Shown here in pieces: positions 7,859 through 16,999 of a stretch of DNA of 64,000 nucleotides (position 1 is its first letter; each line of letters begins with the position of its first letter). This DNA is from Bacteroidales bacterium (lineage in GTDB: Bacteria; Bacteroidota; Bacteroidia; Bacteroidales; UBA932). The position numbers were made by a program, and so were the translations under genes. Under the pieces are notes generated by a model. That model was not told where the DNA came from and made no database searches. It worked only from the letters and a program-made list of their open reading frames with translations. The stretch covers positions 1 to 64,000 of the forward strand of contig JAFUWY010000029.1 of assembly GCA_017477245.1 (NCBI GenBank), given 5' to 3'.

Positions 7859-9064
7859 ATGTCCGTCAAAGCAGTCATATTCGACCTGGACGGTACGCTG
7901 CTGGATACCCTGGAAGACCTGGCCGCGGCCGTGAACCATGCACTTGAGGTCCGCGGTCTCCCCCGGCATCCGCTGGATGCGTACCGGGGCATGGTGGGCC
8001 ACGGCGTGCGGAACCTGGTGCAGCAGGCGCTGGCGCGGGCGACGGGCGTCCAGCCGGACGCGCCCCTCACCGACGCCGCCCTGGCTGATTTCAAGGCATA
8101 CTACACCGCCCATATCTGCGACCATACGCAGCCTTATCCGGGCATTCCGGAATTGCTGGACCATCTGCACGCGCGCGGCATCCGGATCGCCATCGCCTCC
8201 AACAAATTCCAGGAAGGCACCGAGCGGCTCGCCGCGAGGTTCTTTCCCGACATCCCTTTCGCCGCCATCCTGGGCAATCGCGAGGGCTTCCCGCTGAAGC
8301 CGGACCCGGAGATCGTGAACGAAGTGCTCGGGAAGGCCGGTGCCAGCAGAGAAGAGGCCGTCATGGTCGGAGACTCCCTCACCGACATGCGCACCGCCGC
8401 GAACGGAGGTATCCGCGGGGTCGCGGTCAACTGGGGGTACCGCACCCTGGAGCCGTCGGCCGATTATACCCTGGTATCTTCCTGCCAGGCGCTGGAACGG
8501 GCCATCATCACCGAGCGGCATCCCTTCCCGCCGTTCCTGCCGGAACATGCGGGGATCCTGTTCCTCGGCAGTTTCCCGCCCCAGCCGCATCGCTGGAGCA
8601 TGCCTTTCTACTACCCCAATTTCCAGAACGACTTCTGGCGCATCCTGGGACTCATTTTCTTCGGTGACCCCACGCACTTCGTGCTCCAGGGGCAGAAGCG
8701 CTTTGACGAGGATGCCATCCGCGCTTTCTGCAACAAGCAGGGCCTCGCTTTCTACGACACAGCCACGGAGGTGATCCGTCTCAAGGACAATGCTTCCGAC
8801 GCCTACCTGGAAGTGGTTACTCCCACGGACCTCCAGGCACTCCTGGAGCGGATTCCCCTTTGCCGGAGCATCGTCGTCACTGGAGAGAAAGCGGCACAGA
8901 CCCTGGCCGCGGCCCTCAACTGCACGGCACCGTCCGTAGGCGGCAGCGTGCCCGTCACTTCCGGCTCCCGGCACTTCACCCTCTGGCGTATGCCCTCTAC
9001 CTCCCGGGCTTACCCCATGCCGCTGGAGAATAAGGCTGAGGCCTACCGCCGGCTTTTCCGCTAG
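7859..9064 (+). CDS. Fusion: HAD phosphatase (Gph-like) and uracil-DNA glycosylase-family domain
   Basis: 401 residues in one frame. Residues 1-215 are a HAD phosphatase like phosphoglycolate phosphatase: FDLDGTLLDT, IASNKFQEGT, LKPDPE and VGDSLTDM supply motifs I-IV. Residues ~220-401 are a uracil-DNA glycosylase-superfamily domain starting HPFPPFLPEHAGILFLGSFP, with FYYPNFQNDFWRILG and the late motif RMPSTSRAYPMPLENK. The linker is short and no stop or frameshift is seen. Gph removes 2-phosphoglycolate, which can arise from DNA-end processing, so the pairing could be functional. The stop overlaps that of the convergent Nudix-HD gene through a shared CTAG. Confidence 0.85.
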   Translation: MSVKAVIFDLDGTLLDTLEDLAAAVNHALEVRGLPRHPLDAYRGMVGHGVRNLVQQALARATGVQPDAPLTDAALADFKAYYTAHICDHTQPYPGIPELLDHLHARGIRIAIASNKFQEGTERLAARFFPDIPFAAILGNREGFPLKPDPEIVNEVLGKAGASREEAVMVGDSLTDMRTAANGGIRGVAVNWGYRTLEPSADYTLVSSCQALERAIITERHPFPPFLPEHAGILFLGSFPPQPHRWSMPFYYPNFQNDFWRILGLIFFGDPTHFVLQGQKRFDEDAIRAFCNKQGLAFYDTATEVIRLKDNASDAYLEVVTPTDLQALLERIPLCRSIVVTGEKAAQTLAAALNCTAPSVGGSVPVTSGSRHFTLWRMPSTSRAYPMPLENKAEAYRRLFR

Positions 9065-10104
9065 GCGCCGTCCTCCCGGAGGCTTCCCGCCGTTTCTTCC
9101 TGCCAGAGCCGCTCAAAGAGACGGCGCAGGGCAGGTCCGTCGGCAATGATCTGCCGGAGCGCTTCCAGCTTGGCGGCGTTGGGGGACTCCGGGACCCAGA
9201 GTTTGAGATAGCCGCCGTAATCGTATTTCTCGTGGAGATGGTCCAGCGTCCGCTGCCAGTGCCCCTCCTTCGGGAGTTCCGGATAATGCGACAGGCCGAA
9301 CTGGACGGTACGCCGGATGATCTGTTCCGGCTCGATGAGACGGTCGGCCTCGGCTACCAGGCGGCCGTAGATGCTCCGGGGCTCGTGGTCCGAGGAGGCC
9401 CGGTGGTCCTCCGCCGCCTGCGCGATGGTTTCGATCTGCTCCGGAGCGAACCACTCCTGCAGCCGGGACATCTCCCGGATCATGCGTCCGCTCTCCAGGT
9501 GGTGCGTCTTCCGGTCTACCGCCAGGCCCAGGTCATGGCAGGCGGCCGCGGCGTAGAGCATATTGCGGTCTACGGGGTAGAACGCCGCCATCTGCAACGC
9601 CCGCTGCACCACGCTCCGGGCGTGGTCCGCGCGGTGCGCCTTGTCGAAGTCGGCATAACGGGGAATGATCTCCTCCTCCAGGAAAGCAGCCAGCGAGGCA
9701 TCTACGCCCAGCAGCTCTGCAGCCAGCAGCGGCAGCAGCTGCTCGTCGGCCGGCAGCCAGCGGACCTCGCGCAGCTGCGTGTAATCCAGCCACCGGGCCG
9801 CCTCATGCTCATTCAGGTGCACCCCGGCGGAAGTCAGCGCGCACAGGGAGCAATGCATCGTCAGGTGGAACTCCGGATAATCCCAATCGATGGTCCGGAG
9901 GAGCCGCCCCACCTCGATGCCGGCGTCCAACTCTTCGCGGATCTCGCGCCTCAAGGCCTCTTCCGGGGCCTCCCCGGGCTCCATCTTGCCGCCCGGGAAC
10001 TCCCACCAATCCTTCCAGGGGCCATACCCGCGCTCCGTCGCGAACAGTTTGTCGTCCCGGCGGATGAGGGCCGCCACCACTTCGATCGTGCGTCTGTCTG
10101 TCAT
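9061..10104 (-). CDS. Fusion: Nudix (MutT-like) hydrolase and HD-domain phosphohydrolase
   Basis: 347 residues. Residues 1-130 are a MutT-type Nudix domain with the full box GGKMEPGEAPEEALRREIREEL and the start VVAALIRRDDKLFATERGYG typical of 8-oxo-dGTP/CTP pyrophosphohydrolases. Residues ~145-340 are an HD domain (HADHARSVV, ACHDLGLAVDRKTHHLESG, AAEDHRASS). The combination suggests a nucleotide-pool or signalling-nucleotide enzyme. Convergent with the HAD-UDG fusion; the two stop codons share CTAG at 9061-9064. Confidence 0.85.
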   Translation of the reverse strand: MTDRRTIEVVAALIRRDDKLFATERGYGPWKDWWEFPGGKMEPGEAPEEALRREIREELDAGIEVGRLLRTIDWDYPEFHLTMHCSLCALTSAGVHLNEHEAARWLDYTQLREVRWLPADEQLLPLLAAELLGVDASLAAFLEEEIIPRYADFDKAHRADHARSVVQRALQMAAFYPVDRNMLYAAAACHDLGLAVDRKTHHLESGRMIREMSRLQEWFAPEQIETIAQAAEDHRASSDHEPRSIYGRLVAEADRLIEPEQIIRRTVQFGLSHYPELPKEGHWQRTLDHLHEKYDYGGYLKLWVPESPNAAKLEALRQIIADGPALRRLFERLWQEETAGSLREDGA

Positions 10105-10161
10105 TTGTTTATCGTCCGTCCGTTTTCGGCAGGGATAGCCATGAAGTCACGAATCCCGGGG

Positions 10162-11271
10162 TCAGATCGAAGAAGGTTTCAGCAGATGGTTCCACAACCC
10201 CGACCAAAACGCGCTCCACATGCTTTCGCGATAACAGAGTTTATGCTTCCAGCCATTCACCCGCCATCGTCGATACTTGAATAGCATACGCGGGAACAAG
10301 CCTGCCGGCTCATGCTCCTGGAATTCCGGAGAGAGTATCTCGGAAAGCACCCGACGTTTCAGGTTTCCTTCGCAGGAGACATCCGGGAACAAAGCCTTGT
10401 CAAATCCAAGATCTTCGACGATAATGGCCGCAAAGGCGGAGAATGCCGGCATCATGCCGAACCGGTCGAGTACCCCCAAAAGCCATTTCCAATCTATTCC
10501 GGTTCCTTGTTTTTGGACATGAAATGCAAAATCAAGAAGTTGCCGGAGCGTCATCTTGTCTGCCGCAAAATGCGCCATGGCGTGCTTCAACAAAAACAAG
10601 GCATGCAGATTGGGCGACGGCAGATAGACTTTTTCTCCACACACGTCAACCGAATAGGTATCATCCCGTCCCAACTCCTTGAAGATCCCCTCCAGCTCCA
10701 CATTGGACTTCTGATGATGCACGTTGATAAAATCGTAATGATTTTCAACAGAGTAGCCCTTCCAGGCAAAGACGGTATGGTGATGGTGGGAAGTATCGAC
10801 CCGGATTCCCTGGAGGGACCCGATCAAGGCGTCCCCTTTTTCGTACCCACCAAACTGCCAGATATCGATATCTCCGCACGGACGGTGATCCGGCCGGGGC
10901 CAGGCCAATGAGCAAGCATACCCTTTCAGAACCATCATCCGTAGTCCGTGCGCGTTGTAAAAACCAGCCAGCGAGCCAATTGCCTTACAGTAGTCTTCAT
11001 AGACCTGCTCATGTCCCAGGACCACCTCCGCAATCCATTTTCCTCTCAACGACGTATCCATGGCCTGAACCTCCGGCAAACGCCCCGCCTGCAAGAGGGC
11101 ATCCACTCCATCCATCACGACAGCAGAAAGCCCCTGCTGCGAAGCAAGGGCGTAAATCGACGACCAGTCCGGCGTCAGGGCCGTTTCCGGGACTTTATGT
11201 CCGATTCCTTGGCACACCAGTGCAAGGAAGGTCTCCCGCTGAAGATCCGTCAATGTCAAAACTTCCGCCAA
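10162..11271 (-). CDS. Uncharacterised nucleotidyltransferase-family protein (PF14907 type)
   Basis: 369 residues. The segment VLKGYACSLAWPRPDHRPCGDIDIW around residues 115-140 carries the D-x-D pair of the nucleotidyltransferase fold, and the layout matches the NTP_transf_5 family found in many Bacteroidota capsule loci. Its substrate is unknown. It is the last gene of the polysaccharide operon. The start is TTG at 11271, overlapping the end of the fnlC-like gene by 16 bases, which suggests translational coupling. Confidence 0.75.
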   Translation of the reverse strand: MAEVLTLTDLQRETFLALVCQGIGHKVPETALTPDWSSIYALASQQGLSAVVMDGVDALLQAGRLPEVQAMDTSLRGKWIAEVVLGHEQVYEDYCKAIGSLAGFYNAHGLRMMVLKGYACSLAWPRPDHRPCGDIDIWQFGGYEKGDALIGSLQGIRVDTSHHHHTVFAWKGYSVENHYDFINVHHQKSNVELEGIFKELGRDDTYSVDVCGEKVYLPSPNLHALFLLKHAMAHFAADKMTLRQLLDFAFHVQKQGTGIDWKWLLGVLDRFGMMPAFSAFAAIIVEDLGFDKALFPDVSCEGNLKRRVLSEILSPEFQEHEPAGLFPRMLFKYRRWRVNGWKHKLCYRESMWSAFWSGLWNHLLKPSSI

Positions 11272-12425
11272 ACCATTTTATTGACGACACCGGTATAGGA
11301 CTGGATGATCTTGACCACCTTCGTACTCACATTCTCATCCAGATAGTCCGGGACGGGGATACCATGGTCTCCGCGCAGATTCATCTCTACAGCCGTCTCT
11401 ACCGCTTGCAGAAGAGATTTCTCATCGATTCCGGCCAGGACGAAACAGGCCTTGTCCAGCGCTTCCGGGCGCTCCGTGGAAGTGCGGATGCATACTGCTG
11501 GGAAAGGATGCCCGACCGAAGTGAAGAAAGAGCTCTCCTCAGGCAAGGTACCGCTGTCACTAACCACGGCAAACGCATTCATCTGCAAGCAATTGTAATC
11601 ATGGAAGCCGAGCGGCTCATGCCGGATCACCCGCGGATCGAGCACAAATCCGCTGGCGTCGAGCCGCTTGCGGGAACGGGGATGGCACGAATACAGGACC
11701 GGCATGTCGTATTTTTCCGCCATGGCGTTGATTGCATTGAACAAAGACAGGAAATTCTTCTCCGTATCGATATTCTCCTCCCGATGGGCCGACAACAGGA
11801 TATACCTACCTTTCTCAAGACCAAGCCGCGCGTGAATATCTGAGGCTTCTATCTCCGGGAGGTTTGCACGCAGCACTTCCGCCATCGGAGAACCTGTCAC
11901 ATACGTCCGCTCCTTCGGCAACCCGCAATCAGCCAGATAACGCCTGGCGTGTTCGGAGTAGGCCAGATTCACATCCGAGATGATATCGACGATCCGCCGG
12001 TTCGTCTCTTCCGGCAGGCATTCGTCCTTGCAACGATTGCCCGCCTCCATATGGAAGATCGGGATATGCAGCCGCTTGGCACCGATAACCGACAGACACG
12101 AATTCGTGTCTCCGAGCACCAGCACGGCATCCGGCTTGACCTCTACCATCAACTGATAACTCCGGGCGATGATATTGCCCATCGTTTCTCCCAGATCCTG
12201 GCCGACGGCATCCATGTACACGTCCGGATCCGCAAGTTTCAGATCCTTGAAGAACACGCCGTTGAGGTTGTAATCATAATTCTGACCGGTGTGTGCCAGC
12301 AGGCAGTCGAAATATTCGCGGCACTTGTTGATCACCGCGGCAAGACGGATTATCTCCGGTCTGGTACCGACAATGATGAGAAGCTTCAGCTTCCCGTTAT
12401 TCTTGAATTCTGCCATATTTGTCAT
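11256..12425 (-). CDS. fnlC: UDP-N-acetylglucosamine 2-epimerase family, FnlC/WbjD/CapG type
   Basis: 389 residues, non-hydrolysing 2-epimerase fold (GTRPEIIRLAAVI, HMEAGNRCKDECLPEETNRRI, SAHREENID, VSDSGTLPEESSFF). The sequence and the adjacent fnlB point to the C2 epimerase that finishes UDP-N-acetyl-L-fucosamine from the L-talose intermediate, rather than WecB, which makes UDP-ManNAc. It overlaps fnlB by 4 bases. Together with fnlA at the head of the operon, it completes the three-enzyme UDP-L-FucNAc pathway. Confidence 0.88.
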   Translation of the reverse strand: MTNMAEFKNNGKLKLLIIVGTRPEIIRLAAVINKCREYFDCLLAHTGQNYDYNLNGVFFKDLKLADPDVYMDAVGQDLGETMGNIIARSYQLMVEVKPDAVLVLGDTNSCLSVIGAKRLHIPIFHMEAGNRCKDECLPEETNRRIVDIISDVNLAYSEHARRYLADCGLPKERTYVTGSPMAEVLRANLPEIEASDIHARLGLEKGRYILLSAHREENIDTEKNFLSLFNAINAMAEKYDMPVLYSCHPRSRKRLDASGFVLDPRVIRHEPLGFHDYNCLQMNAFAVVSDSGTLPEESSFFTSVGHPFPAVCIRTSTERPEALDKACFVLAGIDEKSLLQAVETAVEMNLRGDHGIPVPDYLDENVSTKVVKIIQSYTGVVNKMVWRKF

Positions 12426-13621
12426 TTTACAGGTTCAAAATAAGTATCTGGTTTGTCCGGATTGAAAACCTCGTTGCAGTACATCACGGTCACGAGATTA
12501 TCGGTTTCGCTGAGGTTGATGATGTTGTGGGTGTAGCCCGGCAGCATATGCACGCACTGGATGTCGTCTCCGCTCACCTCGAACTCTATCACTTCATCCG
12601 TCCCAAGTTTTCGCTCCTGAATCAGTCCGTGTCCGGAGACAACGATGAAAAACTCCCATTTCGTATTGTGCCAGTGCTGTCCCTTGGTAATGCCCGGTCT
12701 GGAAATGTTGATGCTGACCTGTCCGGAGTTCAGCGTATGTACCAGTTCAGTAAAACTCCCACGGTCATCCACATTCATCTTCAACGGGAAAGCGACTTTC
12801 TCCTTCGGAAGGTAACTGAGATAGGTACTATATAGTTTCTTGGCGAAACTACCGTCCGGAATCTCGGGGATTGTCAGCGTCTTCGGCTGCGCCGCGAACT
12901 TGTCGAGCAAGGCCACGATTTCGCCCAATGTAGCCCTATGGGTAGCGGGCACATAGCAATATCGTCCGTCTGCAGACGGTTTCACCTCCAACCCATCAAA
13001 CTCACAACGGTGCTCCAGCCCCTTCAAGCAAGCGATCATCTCATCTACAAGGTCGTCGATATAAAGCAGTTCCAGTTCTACCGACGGGTCATTCACCGTA
13101 TAGGGCAAGTCGTTTGCGACAGCGTTGCAGAAAGTGGCCACGGCGCTGTTATAGTTCGGGCGGCACCATTTCCCGAAAAGGTTCGGAAAGCGATATACCA
13201 GAACCTTTGCGCCAGTTTCCTCTCCATAGCGGAGGAAAAGGTCTTCCCCTGCCTTCTTGGACCGGCCGTATTCGGAATTCCCGAAACGGCCCGTCAGAGA
13301 AGCCTGCTGCGAAGATGACAGCATCACAGGACAGGTATTCCCTGCACGGCGGAGCGTTTCAAGCAGCGTAGACGCAAAGCCGAAATTGCCAGCCATGAAT
13401 TCTTCGGCATCCTTCGGACGGTTCACACCGGCCAGGTTGAACACGAAATCAGCAGACGCGCACCATCTGTCAAGTTCCTGCTGTGTGGAATCCAGGTCAT
13501 ATTCATAAACCTCCGTAACCGGCACTCCGTAATTTCGGGCTTTTCCGTCCCGGATATTTTTCAGTTGCGCGCAAAGGTTCCGGCCGACAAACCCTTTGGC
13601 TCCCGTCACGAGTATCCTCAT
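12422..13621 (-). CDS. fnlB: Bifunctional UDP-sugar reductase/epimerase, FnlB/CapF type
   Basis: 399 residues. The N-terminal short-chain dehydrogenase domain (VTGAKGFVGRNLCAQL, FNLAGVNRPKDAEEF, YGRSKKAGEDL) is followed from about residue 270 by a cupin domain (FTELVHTLNSGQVSINISRPG, then GQHWHNTKWEFFIVVSG). This two-domain layout is diagnostic of CapF/FnlB, which epimerises C3 and reduces C4 in UDP-L-FucNAc synthesis. It overlaps fnlC by 4 bases and follows a licD gene after 7 bases. Confidence 0.92.
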   Translation of the reverse strand: MRILVTGAKGFVGRNLCAQLKNIRDGKARNYGVPVTEVYEYDLDSTQQELDRWCASADFVFNLAGVNRPKDAEEFMAGNFGFASTLLETLRRAGNTCPVMLSSSQQASLTGRFGNSEYGRSKKAGEDLFLRYGEETGAKVLVYRFPNLFGKWCRPNYNSAVATFCNAVANDLPYTVNDPSVELELLYIDDLVDEMIACLKGLEHRCEFDGLEVKPSADGRYCYVPATHRATLGEIVALLDKFAAQPKTLTIPEIPDGSFAKKLYSTYLSYLPKEKVAFPLKMNVDDRGSFTELVHTLNSGQVSINISRPGITKGQHWHNTKWEFFIVVSGHGLIQERKLGTDEVIEFEVSGDDIQCVHMLPGYTHNIINLSETDNLVTVMYCNEVFNPDKPDTYFEPVK

Positions 13622-13628
13622 ATTCTCA

Positions 13629-14624
13629 TCAATACTTCCACCAGAATCTATCCCAGAGATTCATATCTTGGATTCTTTTCTTAATAAAAACCTTGAAGGG
13701 TGTCTCTGGATCTATGATAGCGCCCTCATGTCCGGACGTTCCCATGACCGGAGTGCGCCAGTTCGGCCCAAATTCGGTCACGAGGCACTTCTCGTATTCC
13801 TTCGGACACGGCAAAAACATATCTTCAAAAGGCAGCATGACCGTTTCGGCATACCAGGCCGCGTCATATGTCTTGATTCTCTGCGTGGGGTCCGTCTTGC
13901 ACTGTTCAGTAAAGTTCCACCATTTACCGCCGGAGAATCCTTCTTCCACCTCTTTCATGTCAACCATGAAACGGTCCAGGACTCGCTGGGTGTCATGAAA
14001 CATGAAATAGACACGGCAATATAGGTGGCCCATCATATAACGTATACCAGGATATGACTTGAAACTATAGTTCTTGCCATTATTGATCAGCCTGACCCTA
14101 CGGCGCATCTTCTCATGCCTGTCCACGATCTCGGGAGTAAATTGTTCCGGTGCTGAATCCAGGCACAAGATATCAACCCAGACACCATAATTGCGATTTT
14201 CCTTGAGTCGATAGTTGATATTCAGCATGGTCGTATCATTATTGCAGAGTCTCAGGATCGCACCGTCGACGATATCGAATTCATAGGGTTCCGGGAGGAT
14301 CCCTTTGATTTTGGCCAACTCATACAGTTTGTCGTAGTCCTCCCGCGGCATAACAAAGTCCATGTCGTCATCCCAGGGGATAAAACCCTTATGGCGTACG
14401 GCACCGAGGAGCGTACCGAAAGAGGCCCAAATCCTCAGTCCATGTTTCTCGCAGAAATCCAGAAGGACTTGGGACAGGTCCATTTCTACCTGCCACAACT
14501 TCCGACGTCCTTCCGTAACAATGAAATTATCCGGGGTCTGATTCCCCAGACTCAGATCAATTATGCTCATGTTGTTGTCTATGGTCAATACCTTCAAGAT
14601 TGCGGGATCTGCTCCAAATGACAT
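13629..14624 (-). CDS. LicD-family phosphotransferase (first of two)
   Basis: 331 residues from ATG 14624; an alternative ATG at 14570 (MSIIDLSLG) shortens the overlap with the preceding acyltransferase gene. The LicD core is clear: HGLRIWASFGTLLGAVRHKG then FIPWDDDMDFVMPREDYDKL, with the catalytic acidic cluster WDDDMD. LicD proteins transfer a phospho-alcohol such as phosphocholine from a CDP donor to a glycan. The donor here is not known; the cytidylyltransferase genes upstream in the operon are candidates for making it. Confidence 0.88.
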   Translation of the reverse strand: MSFGADPAILKVLTIDNNMSIIDLSLGNQTPDNFIVTEGRRKLWQVEMDLSQVLLDFCEKHGLRIWASFGTLLGAVRHKGFIPWDDDMDFVMPREDYDKLYELAKIKGILPEPYEFDIVDGAILRLCNNDTTMLNINYRLKENRNYGVWVDILCLDSAPEQFTPEIVDRHEKMRRRVRLINNGKNYSFKSYPGIRYMMGHLYCRVYFMFHDTQRVLDRFMVDMKEVEEGFSGGKWWNFTEQCKTDPTQRIKTYDAAWYAETVMLPFEDMFLPCPKEYEKCLVTEFGPNWRTPVMGTSGHEGAIIDPETPFKVFIKKRIQDMNLWDRFWWKY

Positions 14625-15255
14625 TTTCTTTCAGGAGCGTATTTCCAAGATAGATGGAGCGGGGCTTGTCGAGTATCTTCGTAACCGTGCCACCGGAGCC
14701 CAGGACACAGCCATCCGGGACGTGCGCCCCTTTCAGAATCGTGTTCCGGCATCCAACCCAGACATTGTCGCCGATGACGACTTCCTTATTCGGATTCAGA
14801 AAGACCCCATCCGCATCAAACATCACATGGGCATCCGTATCCATAATGACGTTCTCAAACGACCACATGTTTTCATCGCCGACGATGACGGATTTGTTTA
14901 CCAGGAAAGAATTGTTCCGGTGACATGAGAAATTATTGCCGATCTGCAAGGTCCCGCCGCGAGCAATCCGCATGACCAGTCCCGGAGCAAAGACATGGAA
15001 CCCGCTTCCTTTCAGGATCAACTTTCCTTCGATGTGGATTACGGATTTCTGGGTGTTGGCAGCAGCATAACCGTGAAATCCGACATGGAAAGATCCGTTG
15101 TCCGGCAGGACGATGCTTCCTCTCTTGCAGCCGGATACCCGGACATTTCGGGCAAGGACAACCGGAAGACGGGCAGCCTGCCGGAACGGAAACATCCTGA
15201 AATTGAACCACAGGGTCTTGAGGATCCCGATATGGGTGATTTTATAAAAATCCAT
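14557..15255 (-). CDS. Left-handed beta-helix acyltransferase (hexapeptide repeat)
   Basis: 232 residues. The C-terminal half shows hexapeptide-type turns (IVGDENMWSFENVIMDTDAHV, VVIGDNVWVGCRNTILKGAHVPDGCVLGSGGTVTK cut into repeats) as in maltose/galactoside O-acetyltransferases; the expected HxGxxxxI-type region is replaced by DTDAHVMFD. It probably O- or N-acylates a sugar of the capsule repeat. It overlaps the licD start and follows the GNAT gene by 2 bases, consistent with a tightly packed operon. Confidence 0.8.
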   Translation of the reverse strand: MDFYKITHIGILKTLWFNFRMFPFRQAARLPVVLARNVRVSGCKRGSIVLPDNGSFHVGFHGYAAANTQKSVIHIEGKLILKGSGFHVFAPGLVMRIARGGTLQIGNNFSCHRNNSFLVNKSVIVGDENMWSFENVIMDTDAHVMFDADGVFLNPNKEVVIGDNVWVGCRNTILKGAHVPDGCVLGSGGTVTKILDKPRSIYLGNTLLKENVIWSRSRNLEGIDHRQQHEHN

Positions 15256-15257
15256 AG

Positions 15258-15899
15258 TTACCCTTTTCTTTTGATGAACAATCCGGCCAATCTGGTATAT
15301 CGGCCATCCGCCCGGCGTACGAACCGGGTCCGCAAAGCGGAAAGCAGGTAGACGCCACGGCAGAAAAAATCATTCGCATACAGCCGCTGTCCGAATGTTT
15401 CTTTGATCAGCTGGATCCGGAACAGATAAGAGAAATAATTCGTCTGGGGGAAAGAACGCAAACCGATGATTTTAAATCCGTTCTTAAGATGATATCTGAT
15501 TGAGCTCGTCGCTCCTGAAGCCGTGTCGCTGAGCACATATTCAGAACCTGCCTGCCGATGGTAATCCAAACGGGTTTTCAGCATGGAGGAGGCAATCCCG
15601 CATCTTCGCGCGTCAGGATGTACAGCCAGCAATTCGTTGTATCCGTATAGAACTCCTTTCTTGTCTTTTCTCTGGTGGGTGACACTCGTTCCCAGCAATC
15701 TGCCGTCTTCCAGGTCGAAAGCTACAAATACAACGCCATCATCCCCTACCTTTGCCCGAAATTCATCTTCGGTTATGGAAAGGCATGAGAACAGAAGCCC
15801 CTCTTCCCTACGCTCCTGAAATGCAGCATGGATCAACCCGACGACATCCCGGTAAGAATAAGGAGTCTCTCCCAATTGCTTTATGACTATATTCGACAT
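15258..15899 (-). CDS. GNAT-family N-acetyltransferase
   Basis: 213 residues with the acetyl-CoA-binding motif A region LLAVHPDARRCGIASSMLKTRL and the preceding strand GYNEL. Context in the glycan operon suggests acylation of an amino-sugar or amino-alcohol, but the substrate is not defined by the sequence. The stop is 2 bases from the next gene. The C-terminal part (FCRGVYLLSALRTRFVRR) is basic and might be membrane-associated. Confidence 0.75.
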   Translation of the reverse strand: MSNIVIKQLGETPYSYRDVVGLIHAAFQERREEGLLFSCLSITEDEFRAKVGDDGVVFVAFDLEDGRLLGTSVTHQRKDKKGVLYGYNELLAVHPDARRCGIASSMLKTRLDYHRQAGSEYVLSDTASGATSSIRYHLKNGFKIIGLRSFPQTNYFSYLFRIQLIKETFGQRLYANDFFCRGVYLLSALRTRFVRRADGRYTRLAGLFIKRKG

Positions 15900-15921
15900 T
15901 CGGCCTGGACTTGCATGAAAA

Positions 15922-16968
15922 CTACTTCGGCTCGAACTCGCTGATCCTTGCCGCGAGTTCTTTCAGATCCTCTTCTGACTGAAGCCCCATGTGCGAAACG
16001 CGGTAAAATCCAGGTTTTCCACCAGGCATGATATAAGTATCATATTTCTCGATCAGGCCTCGGAAAATCCATCTTTCCGCCGTATCCCGTGTCTGAAAAC
16101 CGGTAATGGCATTGGACGGGCGTTCTGCAGGCACCTCCCAGCCATATTGGCTGCACAGGCTCCGGAAAAAAGCAGCGCGTTGCGCAACCCTTGCAATATT
16201 GGCAGTCTCGCCTCCTTCGCCAGCCAGTTGGCGCAGGCGCGCATTCAGTTGGAGGTACAGGATCGTCGCGGGACTGAAGGGTGTCTGTCCCCGCATCAAA
16301 TTTGAAAGGTTCTGGTCAAAATCCCAATAATATCCACGATGGTTGAAAGAATACCCTTCCAGATTCTTGCTAAAGAAAAGCACAGACAAACCCGGAGGTA
16401 TATTCAACCCTTTCTGGGTACTGGTGATACAGATATCGATACCCAGCGCATCCATATCGAGAGGTTCAGCGAGGAATGTGCTGATTACATCAACCACGAG
16501 GGAAATACCCCTCCTTCTGCAAATATTACTGATTCTCTCCAGGTCGAATAAAATCCCTGTTGAGGTCTCATGGTGCTGGCAGAGGAACACATCCGGTTTT
16601 TCTTCGTCAATTCTTGTCTCAAGGTCCTTATAATCGATATCCTTGGCGAAAGGGACGGCATAATCATAAACAGGGACTCCATAGTACTCGCACAGTTGGT
16701 ACCACCGGTGTCCGAAGGATCCTCCGTCGATTACGAAAGCTTTGGTCTTCGTAGAGACATAATTTTCCACGACTGCGCTCATCGCGCCGGTACCGGACCC
16801 CGTATAGATGATTGTCCGCCCGCCCTTGCAATGAATCAGGTCCAGGAGTATCCGTTCTGACTCTTTGTTGATTGCAGAGAACTCGTCCGTCCTCATATAA
16901 ATGAATGGTCTGGAGCCGATCTGCATGATGGACGCATCGATTTCTCCAGGGAAAACGTATGATTTCAT
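15922..16968 (-). CDS. Class V PLP-dependent aminotransferase (PhnW/serine-pyruvate type)
   Basis: 348 residues, class V fold: TGSGTGAMSAVVENYV binds the cofactor phosphate, VVDVISTFLAEPLDMDALGID holds the PLP aspartate, and the Schiff-base lysine is in ITSTQKGLNIPPG. It resembles 2-aminoethylphosphonate and serine-pyruvate aminotransferases, but no PEP mutase or phosphonopyruvate decarboxylase is present, so a phosphonate route is not supported. It lies directly after the IspD-like gene, consistent with making an amino-alcohol head group before activation by CTP. Confidence 0.82.
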   Translation of the reverse strand: MKSYVFPGEIDASIMQIGSRPFIYMRTDEFSAINKESERILLDLIHCKGGRTIIYTGSGTGAMSAVVENYVSTKTKAFVIDGGSFGHRWYQLCEYYGVPVYDYAVPFAKDIDYKDLETRIDEEKPDVFLCQHHETSTGILFDLERISNICRRRGISLVVDVISTFLAEPLDMDALGIDICITSTQKGLNIPPGLSVLFFSKNLEGYSFNHRGYYWDFDQNLSNLMRGQTPFSPATILYLQLNARLRQLAGEGGETANIARVAQRAAFFRSLCSQYGWEVPAERPSNAITGFQTRDTAERWIFRGLIEKYDTYIMPGGKPGFYRVSHMGLQSEEDLKELAARISEFEPK

Positions 16969-16999
16969 CTGATGATGGTTAATGATTATGTTGCTTATT

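Noticed and set aside
15922..16968. 2-aminoethylphosphonate pathway
   Set aside because: The aminotransferase resembles PhnW, but PEP mutase and phosphonopyruvate decarboxylase genes are absent from the operon.
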